A DNA stretch of 64,000 nt from an uncultured Lactobacillus sp. (GCF_947367085.1 NZ_CANBCP010000001.1:31382-95381); one strand, 5' to 3'. Shown: positions 48,001 through 56,903, counted from the first letter of the stretch. Notes: a model not told the origin generated them from the letters alone. A program made the numbers and translations.

Positions 48001-51000
48001 ACTTTAAGTAGTGCACAAAAAGATGCCCGTGATGCAATTGAAAGTGCTAAGAACGCTAAGATCGACGACATTAATAACGCAACTCACTTAACTGATGAAG
48101 AAAAACAAGATTTGATTGACCAAACAACTAAGGCTGCCAAAGACGCAACTGATGCAATCAACGCAGCTGACACTAACGATGCTGTTAAGGATGCTGAAAC
48201 TGCAGGTTTGAACAACATTAATAAGGTCACTATCCCAAGTCTTGCTGACAAGCAACAAGCCGCTATCAAGGAATTAGACGCAGCACGCGATGCTAAGGTT
48301 AAGACCATTGATGAATCTACTGATTTAACCACCGATGAAAAGAACGCTTTGAAAGACAAGGTTCAAAATGCTTACAGCAACGCCGTAGAAAATGTAACTA
48401 AGGCAGCTACTGATCAAGCTGTAACTGAAGCTAAAGACAATGGGATCAAGGCAATTAATAGCATTGAAGTTCCAGCTAAGTCAGCTGATAAGGAAAAGGC
48501 TAAGACTGATCTTACTGACGCAGTTAACAAGGCTAAAGAAGCTATTGATCAAGACAGCAATTTAACTGATGAAGAAAAACAAGCAGCTAAAGATCAAATT
48601 GACCAAGATGCTAAGAATGCAGAAGATGCAATTGAAAAGGCTAAGACTGATGCTGATGTAACTAAGGCAGCTAACGACGGTAAGTTAGCAATTGACAAGG
48701 ATGTTGCTAATGCCGCAATCGACAACGCCGCAGCTGCTAGAAAGGACGCCATTTCTAAGGCACCTGACTTAACTAAGGAAGAAAAGACCGCTTTAGATAA
48801 TGAAGTAGATCAAAGAGCTAAAGCTGCAAAAGACGCAATCAATGTCGCAACTACTGAACCAGCTGTAGAAAGCGCCAAGGACAAGGGTATTGAAGCTATC
48901 AACGGTGTCGAAATTCCAACTAAGTCACAAACCAAGACTGATGCTGAAACTGACATCGACAAAGCAGCTGAAGATGCTAAGAAGGCCATCGACAATACTC
49001 CAGACTTAACTGATGATCAAAAGCAAGCAGCTAAAGATCAAATCGATCAAGATGCTAAGAATGCTAAGGACGCAATTGACAAAGCTGCTGACGATAAGGA
49101 TGTTAAGGATGCAACTGATGCTGGTTTACTTGCAATTAACAAGGTAACTGCTAAAGCTGCCATCGATTCTGCCGCTGCAGCTAAGAAGAATGAAATTGCT
49201 AAGGCTCCATTAACTACTGATGAAGCTAAGACTTTGAACGACTTAGTTGATCAAGAAGCAAACGCTGCTAAGAACAACATCGATAACGCAACTACTACTG
49301 ATGCTGTAGAAAATGCTAAGAATACTGGTGTTAAAGCAATTAACGATATCAATGTTCCATCAACTTCACCAGCTAAGGATCAAGCAAATAAAGACATTCA
49401 AAATGCCTTAGACAACAAGACCAAAGAAATCAACGATGCTAAGAACTTGTCTAACGATGAAAAGGCTGACTTGATTAAGAAGGCTCAAGATGCCGCTAAC
49501 GAAGCTAAAGAAAACATCGCTAAGGCAACTACTGATGCTGATGTAACTAAGGCTGCTGAAGATGGTGTTCAAAAAATTGCCGACGTTAAGGTTCCTACTC
49601 TTGAAGATGCTAAGAAGGATGCAACTGATTTAATCGACAACGCTCTTAAGCAAAAACAAGAAGAAATTAATAACGCTGACAACTTAACTCCAGATGAAAA
49701 GGCTGACTTGAATAAGAAGGCTGAAGACGAAGCTGCTAAGGCAAAAGACGCTATCGAAAAAGCCACTACTAATGATGATGTAGATAAAGCTAGAAACGAA
49801 GGCGCTCAAAAGATTGCCGACATCAAAGTTCCAAGTCTTGACGACAAGAAGAACGATGCTAATAAAGCAATCGACGATGTCTTGAAAGAAAAGACTGAAG
49901 AAATCAACAAAGCTCCTAACCTATCTGATCAAGAAAAAGCTGATCTTGTAAAAGAAGCAACTGATAAAGCCAATACTGCAAAAGACGCTATCGAAAAAGC
50001 AACTAATGATGATGAAGTAGCTAAGGCTGAAGAAAAGGGAATTTCCGACATCCTCAATGTTAAGATCCCAGGCTTAGACGACCACAAGAAGAATGCTGTT
50101 GCTGCTCTTGATGCTGCTAAGGCTGATAAACTTGCTGAAATTAACAAGGCTTCAAACTTAACTTCAGATGAAAAGACTGCTTTGACTAACAAAGTTAACA
50201 GCGAATACAACAACGCAATCGAAAACGTTAATAATGCAAAGACTAACGATGCTGTAGATGTTGCAAGAGATGCGGGTGTGACTGCAATTCTTAACATCAA
50301 GGTTCCAACTATCGAAGAAACCAAGAAAGACAGCGTTGATGCTCTTAACCAAGTTCGCGATGCTAAGAAGGAACAAATTAAGAACGCTACTAACTTGAGT
50401 CAAGATGAAAAAGACAAGTTAACTAAGCAAGTTGATGAAATTGCTGATAATGCAATCAACAATATCAACAAAGCTACTAACGACCAAGCAGCTAAGGATG
50501 CTGAAAAACAAGGTATTGAGGACATCCTTAACATCAAGGTTCCAACACTAGATGAAGTTAAGACTAATGCAAAACAAGCTATCGATGATGCATTGCAAAG
50601 CAAGACTAACGAAATCAACAATGCAACTAACTTAGATCCTGCAACTAAGAAGACTTTGATTGATGAAGCTACGAACGCAGCTAACACTGCTAAGGCCAAC
50701 ATTGATGCCGCAACTACCAACGATGAAGCTTTAAGTGTACAAAAAGCTGGTGTTGATAAGATCTTAGGTATCAAAGTTCCAACATTAGATGAAGCTTTGG
50801 ACAAGGCATTAACTTCAATCAATGACGCTTTGAAGAATAAGTTGGCTGAAATTAACAACGCAACTTACTTACCACAAAGTCAAAGAGATGATTTGGCAAA
50901 ACAAGCAAATGCTGCAGCTCAAAAAGCAATTGAAGCAGTAAATGCTGCTAAGACTAACGCTGAAGCTGCAAGTGCAGCACAAAAGGGTGTTGAAGCAATC

Positions 51001-51780
51001 AATAATATTGTTGTTCCTGGTCAAATAATTGACAATGGCGGTGACAATACTGGCAATGACGCCCAAGCTGCCCTTAACAACGCTAAGAGCCAAGCAGATC
51101 AAGCAATTGACCAAGCTTTAGCTAACAAGACTGCTCAAATTAACGCAGCAAGTCAATTAAGCGACGCACAAAAAGCTGACTTGATTAACCAAGCTAACCA
51201 AATTGCTGCTCAAGCTAAAGAAAACATCGCAAAGGCCACTACTCAAGGCGAAGTTAACTTAGCAATGAACAACGGTGTTGCCGAAATTAACGCTATCGCA
51301 ATCCCATCATTAAGTGATGCTAAGGCTGATGCAATCAGTGACATCGACAAGGCTGCAAGTGCTAAGAATGCTGAAATCAACCGTGCAAACTTATCTGCTA
51401 AGCAAAAACAAGCTTTGAGAGCTGAATTAGCTGCCGCTGTGGCTAATGCTAAAGCTGCAATCGAAGCTGCTAACACTTTGCAAGCAGTAGCTGATGCTAA
51501 GGCAAGCGGAATTGCTGCAATTGAAGCAATTATCGTTTCTGCTAAGGCTGCAAACGAAGAACTTGCTAATGCAAACTCTGCTTATAACGCAGGCCTTCGT
51601 GCAAATGGCGCAAACAGCGCAAACGCAAACAACCAAGCTAATACAAATGCTGATCATAAGAAGCAATTACCACAAACTGGTAAAGCTAGCGATGTTCAAA
51701 TTGCTTTAGCTGGTGCTGCAGCTGCAATGACTGGTTTAATTTCCTTACTTGGAGCTGGCAAGAAGAGAAAAGATAACTAA
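42010..51780 (+). CDS. Giant LPXTG surface adhesin with about 30 DUF1542-like repeats
   Basis: A 3256-residue cell-wall protein. A YSIRK-type signal (FSIRKLSIGAASVLVG, about 22-37) ends near TVLADTTS. A Ser/Thr/Gln/Glu-rich stretch (50-175) leads to a right-handed beta-helix-like domain (about 190-640, many short TTINID/VNFEG rungs), then a beta-rich linker to about 760. From about residue 820 to 3180 there are 30 helical modules of about 75 residues, each with the pattern A-K-x-A-I-x-x-A-L...I-x-x-A-x-N-L-S...E-K-x-x-L...I-x-x-V-x-V-P, like staphylococcal EbhA repeats. The sortase motif LPQTG is at 3220-3224, then a membrane helix and KKRKDN. It probably mediates adhesion or aggregation. Confidence 0.93.
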   Translation: MVSRKNIKMLNEKTRDEKQRFSIRKLSIGAASVLVGLAFSAYSGQTVLADTTSDSQVTSAKTQDDKDKKAEQEDSTNENSKVTKTTASQEEKSNADQKSDAVGEASKDQNSKESSSTAVKGKEVETAKTTETGSQIQNGEVQNRPQGEQQNQNSGEGTQTNFTLHKGTVIKAEAMKQSLAAKTQADDTTSIIVTDAQGLIDAIQKGTYTTINIDGDINLGEKTSSNYTNTTINNKRNIVIQATGDKKTIDFAGYGFNMYSNDYGVTFKNLNLYGQSYFGIFRSAGSYTFDNVDYTGSQLVYTDSGYNTTVNFEGNVSSHSVGSYTSPLGNKTRSSQGGNNQQVLQFAAGNNEINFAAGSKVNFTTTNSNVIEIDKGTTVINVKSNPDGSNGAQVTLNPHTQNGPEQLNGMNMDGIARGIASNGNTTLNIDKGANLDIVLKDDAADKYHSSALFLNSGATINDKGSLTVTSVGQPYYRSSGIDAPVYINGNSTINVEGGNFTVNATDLGDYQGNIVTSSGTSTININHHGTFDVTGDGTKATAVSLGSGSTFTSTQPELFSIDMPEGATAIKNGKVSFKGVKTSENGQPIGEIDVTYAADGTPTVTKVTSADRQTVIDTKAAGDAAKNKINLLAAGKEVELTNITFNKDANGDYIMAGNANTADGDGAYVYININGSETPVKVTGSGSQTIYSITNTEKEPTATEVPYTVQTGADGKFSVNLGQLKDTDTVSVHADKDFVTSDTDTKTVSEWMLNSYKQQLQDLINEAPTVEGSKNYTAADTDKQTAYTDAITGGSNLLADTSATTEQVQNQITAITNAKKALNGDSNVTDAKNAIQNALDAKKAAITAATNIDQTEKDKLINDAETAATNANTAIDQATTKDAINTAKTTGIESINNVTILSLDSAKTDAKAAVQEALTKKLTEINNAQNIDQTTKDKLTADANQAATDANTAIDNATTNDIATKAGQDGVDAINKVTVPSVTDSQNAAKDAVQKALDAKKAEINNATNIDQAEKDKLTKDAEDAADTANKAIDQATTADAIKKAQDDGTDNINNVKVPSLEDAKNEATKVVEDALTKQTDLINNSNNLSSAEKEDLVKQATDAANAAKDKINAATTNDEAAKAGQDGVDAIEKVVPTSLDKAKADAKAAVQEALTKKLTEINNAQNIDQATKDKLTADANQAATDANTAIDAAKTNDIAAKAGQDGVDAINKVTVPSVTDSQNAAKDAVQKALDAKKTEINNATNIDQAEKDKLIKDAEDAADTANKAIDQATTADEIKKAQDDGTTNINNVKVPSLEDAKNEATKAVDAALTKQTDLINKASNLSDKEKQDLISQATDAANAAKDKINAATTNNEAAKAGQDGVATIEKVVPTSLEDAKNAANKAVDDELTNKLDEINKAADLTTDEKAALTKEANDDAAAAKEAISKATTNDAATEAGQDGVKKIDGIPVPEKSPVKTKAETDLNNAVTEAKNAIDQDTNLTDEQKQAAKDQIDANAKTAQDAINNAKTNADVTNAVDNGKLAIDKNVANAVIDNAAAGKLKEIKVPLTTDEQKTYTDLINSEANNAKQNIANATTPEEVTTAQNNGVNEINGTNIPTTSKVKEDALNAIKTALDNKTKEINDSQNINAQEKADLIKQAQDAADTANNNINNATTNAAVETAQTNGEKAIADVTVPNLSDVKKQNIDLVNKALDAKKDEIDKASNLSNDEKQKLVNEATNAATDAINNINAAKTNDEAKEAANTGVQNIENVTIPSLDDAKKNAKQAIDDTLKSKVDEINKASNLNPTEKQDLIDKATDAANTAKTNVDKATTNDEAKEAADEGIQTIKGITFTSLDDAKKAANTAIDNALTAKKNEIDAANNLSDTEKQKLVDEATQAANTAKENISKAQTNDAVTEAQNKGTEAIANVNVPSLDQAKKAAINAIKQVQEAKNAQIAKAANLSADEQKALTDQVNEIANDAIAEINKPTTTTNDAVAATRDDAIKQITDLFIPTLSSAQKDARDAIESAKNAKIDDINNATHLTDEEKQDLIDQTTKAAKDATDAINAADTNDAVKDAETAGLNNINKVTIPSLADKQQAAIKELDAARDAKVKTIDESTDLTTDEKNALKDKVQNAYSNAVENVTKAATDQAVTEAKDNGIKAINSIEVPAKSADKEKAKTDLTDAVNKAKEAIDQDSNLTDEEKQAAKDQIDQDAKNAEDAIEKAKTDADVTKAANDGKLAIDKDVANAAIDNAAAARKDAISKAPDLTKEEKTALDNEVDQRAKAAKDAINVATTEPAVESAKDKGIEAINGVEIPTKSQTKTDAETDIDKAAEDAKKAIDNTPDLTDDQKQAAKDQIDQDAKNAKDAIDKAADDKDVKDATDAGLLAINKVTAKAAIDSAAAAKKNEIAKAPLTTDEAKTLNDLVDQEANAAKNNIDNATTTDAVENAKNTGVKAINDINVPSTSPAKDQANKDIQNALDNKTKEINDAKNLSNDEKADLIKKAQDAANEAKENIAKATTDADVTKAAEDGVQKIADVKVPTLEDAKKDATDLIDNALKQKQEEINNADNLTPDEKADLNKKAEDEAAKAKDAIEKATTNDDVDKARNEGAQKIADIKVPSLDDKKNDANKAIDDVLKEKTEEINKAPNLSDQEKADLVKEATDKANTAKDAIEKATNDDEVAKAEEKGISDILNVKIPGLDDHKKNAVAALDAAKADKLAEINKASNLTSDEKTALTNKVNSEYNNAIENVNNAKTNDAVDVARDAGVTAILNIKVPTIEETKKDSVDALNQVRDAKKEQIKNATNLSQDEKDKLTKQVDEIADNAINNINKATNDQAAKDAEKQGIEDILNIKVPTLDEVKTNAKQAIDDALQSKTNEINNATNLDPATKKTLIDEATNAANTAKANIDAATTNDEALSVQKAGVDKILGIKVPTLDEALDKALTSINDALKNKLAEINNATYLPQSQRDDLAKQANAAAQKAIEAVNAAKTNAEAASAAQKGVEAINNIVVPGQIIDNGGDNTGNDAQAALNNAKSQADQAIDQALANKTAQINAASQLSDAQKADLINQANQIAAQAKENIAKATTQGEVNLAMNNGVAEINAIAIPSLSDAKADAISDIDKAASAKNAEINRANLSAKQKQALRAELAAAVANAKAAIEAANTLQAVADAKASGIAAIEAIIVSAKAANEELANANSAYNAGLRANGANSANANNQANTNADHKKQLPQTGKASDVQIALAGAAAAMTGLISLLGAGKKRKDN
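44730..46110 (+). repeat. Recent duplication of a three-module block in the adhesin
   Basis: Modules 2-4 (about 44730-45425) and 5-7 (about 45426-46110) follow the same order (SLD..AK..DAKAAVQEAL, SVTDSQNAAKDAVQKAL, SLEDAKNEATK) and are almost identical in protein and largely in DNA. The other modules are much more diverged. Confidence 0.8.
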
Positions 51781-51795
51781 TCAATTCTGCACAAC

Positions 51796-51827
51796 GAAAA
51801 AGAGGACCGAGAGGTCCTCTTTTTTAT
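51796..51827. terminator. Terminator after the adhesin
   Basis: AAAAAGAGGACC-GAGA-GGTCCTCTTTTTT, a perfect hairpin with A and T tracts on both sides; it serves the convergent TetR gene too. Confidence 0.9.
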
Positions 51828-52354
51828 ATTGAAATTTTAGGCTCTAGATATGTACTCATATCTTTCATAATTTCGTTAAAATCAAATGATGTTAAAGTAT
51901 TATTGCTGGCTTTATAAGCACTGATTACTGAAATAATTAATACTAAATGAACTTCTAGGCGCTTAGGATCACGCAGTTCTGGGATTTCACTAAAAAATGG
52001 TTCGGCTACCGCTACTAAACGATTAATTATCTCCATATTTCCCTGGTTAACCTCTTTAACAATCCCAGGTGTTTTTTGAATTGCGCGTGCAAATTGAAGA
52101 TTCGTGCCAATTTTTGAGGTGGAATATAGAGGGATGAATGTCTCTAAATAAATTTTGAGCCGATGAAAAGCTAGATCTATTACGGCATCATAAAGTTCTT
52201 TTTGAGAAATAAAAAGGCTGTAAATGGGATAAACCGAACTGTGGCAAGCCTTAGCAATTGATCTGATTTTTAAGTCTTTACAGCCACTTTCATTAAATAA
52301 ATCATAGGCTGTATTCAATATTTTATTTTTTGTGAATCGTTGAGTTCTGCCCAT
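51824..52354 (-). CDS. TetR/AcrR-family transcriptional regulator (1)
   Basis: A 176-residue regulator. The N-terminal helix-turn-helix (RFTKNKILNTAYDLFNESGCKDLKIRSIAKACHSSVYPIYSLFISQKELYDAV) fits TetR proteins, and the C-terminal ligand domain is short. It is divergent from another TetR gene at 52634, with 279 bases between. No efflux pump or enzyme lies next to it, so its target is unknown. The convergent neighbour is the adhesin gene. Confidence 0.85.
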   Translation of the reverse strand: MGRTQRFTKNKILNTAYDLFNESGCKDLKIRSIAKACHSSVYPIYSLFISQKELYDAVIDLAFHRLKIYLETFIPLYSTSKIGTNLQFARAIQKTPGIVKEVNQGNMEIINRLVAVAEPFFSEIPELRDPKRLEVHLVLIISVISAYKASNNTLTSFDFNEIMKDMSTYLEPKISI

Positions 52355-52501
52355 TTTTCTATCTTTCTGTCTACTAGGTACAATCCGCTAGTTAAACAAT
52401 AGCAGATTTGTATATGGAAAATAAGGCGAAAACTTGAATACGGCGCAGATAGATCAATGTTGAACAGAGCTGAAAAATTAACGATAGTCTTTATAGTAAG
52501 T

Positions 52502-52514
52502 GGACAATGTGTCC
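52502..52514. promoter_or_regulatory. Small palindrome between divergent TetR genes
   Basis: GGACA-ATG-TGTCC, perfect 5-base arms, is the only clear symmetrical site I see in the 279-base divergent gap; a possible operator. Confidence 0.35.
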
Positions 52515-52633
52515 GAGAACAAGAGCAACTGTACAATAAAATAAAAAAGGTGTCATCTTGACCCAACATAGTATAAAATTCTAAGACAGTAGGCAAAATG
52601 TATTGGAGATAAGTAATAAGTAAGGATGATTGA

Positions 52634-53263
52634 ATGGATATCCGAATTTTGAATACAAAGAATCGAATTCAAGAAGGATTAATAGCCTCAATGAGAGAGA
52701 TCCCGCTCTACCGCCTCAAAGATAAGGATGTTATTGAGAAGTCAGAGATTTCATCATCTAGTTTTTATAAATATTATTCTGATAAAAACGAGGTATTAGA
52801 TGATATAGAAGCCGAATTGCTAAAAGAATATCGGACTGCTTTGAACAATGATGCTCGCCAGTTGCGGACACTGCAATTTCCACCTAATAAAAAAGATATT
52901 AGACTTTTTGTTGATAAGAATACTACTGAAATTGTGGAATATTTTAGTGAAAAGAAAAGTACTTTAGCTGTTTTGACTTCTGATAAGGGAGATCCAGGAT
53001 TTACATCTGAATTAATTGAAATGACTGCCCAAGTAGTTAAGCTGTTGATGGAACACTATTTTAAGCTATACGGTCAAGAAGATATTCTTAAGCAAAAGAA
53101 GTTTAAATTGCTAATGCTATCAAAATGGTATGCGTTTTGCTTTGTGGGACCACTACTTTTTTGGTTAGAACATTCAGATGAAATGGCAATCAGAGATGCC
53201 AAAGAGCTGATTCTTTCAATGATTCTAAAGTCACCATATGATGTATCTACACATGGATTTTAA
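52634..53263 (+). CDS. TetR-family transcriptional regulator (2)
   Basis: A 209-residue regulator of the TetR type with a recognisable helix-turn-helix (IPLYRLKDKDVIEKSEISSSSFYKYYSDKNEVLDDIE) and a C-terminal domain like the TetR_C groups near fatty-acid or dihydroxyacetone regulators. The start ATG follows AAGGAT at 52622-52627. Target and ligand are unknown. Confidence 0.82.
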   Translation: MDIRILNTKNRIQEGLIASMREIPLYRLKDKDVIEKSEISSSSFYKYYSDKNEVLDDIEAELLKEYRTALNNDARQLRTLQFPPNKKDIRLFVDKNTTEIVEYFSEKKSTLAVLTSDKGDPGFTSELIEMTAQVVKLLMEHYFKLYGQEDILKQKKFKLLMLSKWYAFCFVGPLLFWLEHSDEMAIRDAKELILSMILKSPYDVSTHGF

Positions 53264-53294
53264 AAAGGATTCGTTTTAATACGAATCCTTTTCT
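53263..53294. terminator. Terminator between the TetR gene and the DUF711 gene
   Basis: AAAAGGATTCGT / ACGAATCCTTTT perfect hairpin with T's on both strands; shared by convergent genes. Confidence 0.88.
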
Positions 53295-53301
53295 TATGTA
53301 T

Positions 53302-54645
53302 TTAATTTTTGAAGCTGTGAATTGGTGCCGGGATTAATCCTCCACGATTAATTAAACGATCACTTGGAGCTGGGTTAACAGCCATAATTGGAGCGTGTCC
53401 AAGCAAACCACCGAATTCGACATCTTCTCCAACTCCTTTGCCTGGAACTGGGATTACGCGCACTGCAGTTGTTTTGCTGTTAACCATTCCGATTGCGGCT
53501 TCATCTGCAATCATTGCACTGATAGTTTCTTTAGGAGTATCACCAGGGATGGCAATCATGTCCAGACCCACTGAACAAACCGCTGTCATTGCTTCTAATT
53601 TGGCGATATTAAGGGTGCCATTTTCAGCGGCACTAATCATACCTGCATCTTCAGAAACTGGGATGAAAGCCCCAGAAAGACCACCTACGTGGCTGCAGGC
53701 CATGATTCCACCTTTTTTAACTGCATCATTAAGCATAGCCAAGGCAGCAGTTGTGCCATGAGTCCCAACTTGAGAAACGCCGATTTCTTCTAAAACTTCG
53801 GCGACTGAATCACCAGGTGCAGCTGTTGGAGCAAGTGACAAGTCGACAATTCCAAAACCGACGCCGAGCTTTTTAGCAGCGACGCTTCCAACTAATTGTC
53901 CCATGCGAGTTACTTTAAAGGCAGTTTGTTTAATAGTTTCAGCAACAACGTCCATTGGCTGGCCTTTGACTTTTTCTAAAGCCGCTTTAATTACTCCGGG
54001 TCCAGAAACTCCCGCATTAATGACAACGTCGGGTTCGCTTACTCCATGAAAACCTCCTGCCATAAATGGATTATCTTGAACCGCATTACAAAAGACAACT
54101 AACTTGGCGTTGGTCATCATGTCGAGTTTTGAAGCATCTACGATAACTTGTCCCATTTGCTTAACTGCATCCATGTTAATACCGCTTTTGGTAGAGCCGA
54201 CATTAACACTAGCGCAGACAAAACTAGTTTCAGCTAGAGCTTGGGGTAGAGAATTAATTAAAATGCGATCGCCAGATTGATAACCTTTATCAACTAAAGC
54301 AGAAAAACCTCCGATAAAGTCGATTCCTAATTCCTGGGCTGCGCGATCTAAGGTCTTGGCATATTTGACGTAGTCGTTATCTGTGCTAGCAGCCGCAATT
54401 AGCGACATTGGGGTGACCGTGACACGCTTGTTAGCAATAGGGATGCCGTATTCTTGTTCGATTTGCTGACCAACTTTGACTAAGTCTTTAGCTTTAGTTG
54501 TGATTTTGTCATAGATTTTTTGACAAGCGCGTGTGCTATCACTGTCAATACAGTCAAGTAAAGAAATTCCCATGGTAATTGTTCGGATGTCTAGGTTTTC
54601 ACTAGATAGCATCTGGCTTGTTTCATAAATTTGATTTGCGTCCAT
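53302..54645 (-). CDS. DUF711 / UPF0210 (PFL-family) protein
   Basis: A 447-residue cytosolic protein of UPF0210, a family with a fold related to glycyl-radical proteins but without evidence of a radical site here. Characteristic stretches are [27 protein letters not shown] and a Gly-rich C-terminal half ending near [12 protein letters not shown]. Function is not established. It lies 11 bases after the ACT-domain gene on the same strand; this pairing is widely conserved and suggests that the ACT protein senses a ligand for it. Confidence 0.9.
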   Translation of the reverse strand: MDANQIYETSQMLSSENLDIRTITMGISLLDCIDSDSTRACQKIYDKITTKAKDLVKVGQQIEQEYGIPIANKRVTVTPMSLIAAASTDNDYVKYAKTLDRAAQELGIDFIGGFSALVDKGYQSGDRILINSLPQALAETSFVCASVNVGSTKSGINMDAVKQMGQVIVDASKLDMMTNAKLVVFCNAVQDNPFMAGGFHGVSEPDVVINAGVSGPGVIKAALEKVKGQPMDVVAETIKQTAFKVTRMGQLVGSVAAKKLGVGFGIVDLSLAPTAAPGDSVAEVLEEIGVSQVGTHGTTAALAMLNDAVKKGGIMACSHVGGLSGAFIPVSEDAGMISAAENGTLNIAKLEAMTAVCSVGLDMIAIPGDTPKETISAMIADEAAIGMVNSKTTAVRVIPVPGKGVGEDVEFGGLLGHAPIMAVNPAPSDRLINRGGLIPAPIHSFKN

Positions 54646-54656
54646 GTGCCTTCTCC

Positions 54657-54923
54657 TTAAAGTTGATGCATTGCGTCGTATAACTCTTCATTACGCAAGT
54701 TAATTTCAACGCCAAGTTCTTTACCTAAGTCAGTGAATTTGCTAGTTAAACTGGCAAAATCTTTTTCTTGGGGCACATTAACCATCATCATCATGACAAA
54801 GTTGTCTGCCATTAATGTTTGAGAAACGTCTAAGATGTTGATATCATTTTCGGCTAAGAGCTGGCTAACTTTGGCAACGATGCCAACCTTATCTTTGCCT
54901 AATACAGTAAGAATTGCTTTCAT
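54657..54923 (-). CDS. ACT-domain protein (UPF0237)
   Basis: An 88-residue single ACT domain ([38 protein letters not shown]) of UPF0237. Such proteins bind amino acids or other small ligands and regulate a partner. It is the first gene of a two-gene operon with DUF711; AAGGAG lies upstream. Confidence 0.92.
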   Translation of the reverse strand: MKAILTVLGKDKVGIVAKVSQLLAENDINILDVSQTLMADNFVMMMMVNVPQEKDFASLTSKFTDLGKELGVEINLRNEELYDAMHQL

Positions 54924-54959
54924 ATGATCTCCTTTATTAAAAATAATAGCTATTAACTT

Positions 54960-55012
54960 TAGATTCTATTGAAAAAAATAGTGTAAAACAAGACAAAGCC
55001 TAGATTCTATTG
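54960..55012. repeat. 12-bp direct repeat upstream of the ACT gene
   Basis: TAGATTCTATTG occurs at 54960-54971 and 55001-55012, 41 bases apart (about four helical turns), in the gap between divergent genes. It could be a pair of regulator sites. Confidence 0.4.
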
Positions 55013-55114
55013 TAAAAAGATCAATCTGACAGTGCTTTAAAGAACTAGTTTTGGCTAAAAGATGCTATGCTAGGGATGAGAAATCTATTTTAATATAGAA
55101 AGGACCTACCGCAT

Positions 55115-55765
55115 ATGACAAAAGTTGGAATTATTGGTGCTTCTGGCATGGCTGGAAGTGCAATTTATAAATTAGCATCCCAAAATCCTACTTTACAAGT
55201 AACAGGGATTGTTAGAAATGAAGCAAAAGCTCACCGCGTTTTGGGCGATGATGCTAACTTAGTTATTGGTAATGTATTAACAATGAACGATAGTATGTTT
55301 AAAAACTTCGACGTAATTGTAGATGCATTTGGCACAATTCCTGCACAAGCAGGTGATCAGCTAATTTTGGCAAGAAAGTTAATTGATTTAGCTCGTAAAA
55401 ATAAGATTAGGGTGATTTTTATTCTCGGTGCAGGTAGTTTGCGCACAGGAAAAGACCACCACTTAGTTGTAAAAGACATCGCACAAATGCCAGGTGCCAA
55501 AGACTGGATCAATGTTCCTGAACAACAAGTCAAAGAGCTCGACTACTTAAATGGAGTAGACGACGTTGACTGGCTGGGCATTTCTCCATCATTAACATAC
55601 GAAGCTGGTCCTGCAACGGCTTATGAGCTCGGTGGCGACGACTTGCTTTATGACGAAAATGGCGAATCAAAGGTTACTAACGGCACGATGGCTAAGTTAG
55701 TTGTTAACGAAATTTTGTATCCTGAACACAGCAAGGAAAGAATCACCGTTGTAAATAAAGAGTAG
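55115..55765 (+). CDS. NAD(P)-binding Rossmann-fold protein (NADH-flavin reductase-like)
   Basis: A 216-residue protein of the atypical short-chain dehydrogenase / NmrA-like group. The dinucleotide loop GASGMAGSAIYKLA lies at residues 8-21, and DVIVDAFGT and FILGAGSL mark later strands. The usual catalytic YxxxK is absent, fitting members that bind NAD(P)H as sensors or reduce flavins or quinones. AAAGGA precedes the ATG. A related protein is encoded at 56904. Substrate unknown. Confidence 0.82.
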   Translation: MTKVGIIGASGMAGSAIYKLASQNPTLQVTGIVRNEAKAHRVLGDDANLVIGNVLTMNDSMFKNFDVIVDAFGTIPAQAGDQLILARKLIDLARKNKIRVIFILGAGSLRTGKDHHLVVKDIAQMPGAKDWINVPEQQVKELDYLNGVDDVDWLGISPSLTYEAGPATAYELGGDDLLYDENGESKVTNGTMAKLVVNEILYPEHSKERITVVNKE

Positions 55766-55778
55766 CTCTCCCCCCTGA

Positions 55779-55808
55779 TTTGATCTATACTAAAGATGCT
55801 AGATCAAA
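55779..55808 (+). repeat. Inverted repeat before the DUF975 gene
   Basis: TTTGATCT and AGATCAAA are 14 bases apart and lie just upstream of the GGGAGG site; a terminator-like or operator hairpin. Confidence 0.45.
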
Positions 55809-55823
55809 TAGGGAGGACAAAAG

Positions 55824-56597
55824 ATGCAAACTACTCGCACGCAACTACGACAAATGGCTCGTGACCAATTGAAAGGCAGTTGGCTATGGGTGATCGGCCT
55901 TTGGATATTACCACCAATTTTGGTTAATATTGTAACGGCGATTAATAATTGGATCTGGACAGGTCGATTTGAAATTGACGAAAAAATGCTGCACTTGTTT
56001 TGGTGGCAGCAATCAGGAGTAGGTTTGATTGGTTTCATTATCGGACTTGCTGCTTTAGTAATTAGTTACGGGGTTATTTATTCACAATTAGCTTTTAGAG
56101 ATACCGGGAAAAAGCCCAATATCTTTAAAGCAATCTTTGCAGGATTTACCAATGGATATTTATTTAGAACGCTAATTACAAGCATTTTAGTAAATATTTT
56201 CCTGTGTTTGTGGACGATTTTGCTAATCATTCCAGGCATCATTAAGGGCTTTTCTTACTCGATGACGCCTTATATTATGAAAGACATGATTGATGCTCAT
56301 CATAAAATGAGTTTTACTGAAGCAATTAGACAATCACGTAAGCTGATGAAGGGCCATAAGACGGATTTGTTTATTTTGTGGCTATCATTTAATATTTGGT
56401 ACTTTATTATTGGTGTGATTGGTCTAGTATTTTTCACGATAAATGTTGAATCATACACGATGAGCGTTTTAATTACGGTTATTACAGCTGTAGCATGTTG
56501 GATTGCTTCGTTCTACATTCAACCTTACTATCGTCAAACCGTCGCAAACTTTTATCGCGAGTTAGCTGGCGACAAATTTCTTAATGGTGATTATTAA
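55824..56597 (+). CDS. DUF975 integral membrane protein
   Basis: A 257-residue membrane protein of DUF975, frequent in lactobacilli. The N-terminus RTQLRQMARDQLKGSWLWVIGLW is the family hallmark; about five to six helices follow, with EAIRQSRKLMKGHKTDLFILWLSF in the middle. It is related to YciC-like glycerophosphoryl-diester permease domains. Function is unknown. GGGAGG lies 7-12 bases ahead of the ATG. Confidence 0.85.
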   Translation: MQTTRTQLRQMARDQLKGSWLWVIGLWILPPILVNIVTAINNWIWTGRFEIDEKMLHLFWWQQSGVGLIGFIIGLAALVISYGVIYSQLAFRDTGKKPNIFKAIFAGFTNGYLFRTLITSILVNIFLCLWTILLIIPGIIKGFSYSMTPYIMKDMIDAHHKMSFTEAIRQSRKLMKGHKTDLFILWLSFNIWYFIIGVIGLVFFTINVESYTMSVLITVITAVACWIASFYIQPYYRQTVANFYRELAGDKFLNGDY

Positions 56598-56663
56598 ACT
56601 GAATAAAGAATAAAATTTATACTTGCTTTTTTGGCCGCATCTGATATACTATTATATGTTGAT

Positions 56664-56736
56664 GCTGACTTAGCTCAGTTGGCAGAGCACGTCATTAGTA
56701 ATGATGAGGTCGAAGGTTCGAATCCTTTAGTCAGCA
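56664..56736 (+). tRNA. tRNA-Thr (anticodon AGT), second copy
   Basis: This is identical in all 73 bases to the copy at 28691-28763. A TATACT/TATTATATG-like promoter lies just upstream and a terminator begins 10 bases downstream, as the native arrangement. It could be a second integration target. Confidence 0.95.
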
Positions 56737-56745
56737 TAACTTAAG

Positions 56746-56775
56746 AGATCCAGTCGAAAGGCTGGATCTTTTTTT
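56746..56775 (+). terminator. tRNA-Thr terminator
   Basis: AGATCCAGTC-GAAA-GGCTGGATCT, a ten-pair stem with a GNRA loop, and T7. Confidence 0.92.
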
Positions 56776-56903
56776 GCATATATTCTGATGAAATCTACAA
56801 AAATATTTTATCAAGTGCTTACTAAACAAAAGTAAGATAATTAATGATAAGATTGGATTGAAATATAGTAATTTAATCCAAATAAAAACGGAGGCTGATA
56901 ATT

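Noticed and set aside
43041..51666. Many long antisense open frames within the adhesin gene
   Set aside because: They arise from biased codons in the repeated Ala/Lys/Asp-rich modules; they lack ribosome-binding sites and match no family.
42010..51780. CRISPR-like periodicity in the adhesin region
   Set aside because: The period is about 225 bp, in frame and coding; there are no short repeats with unique spacers and no cas genes.
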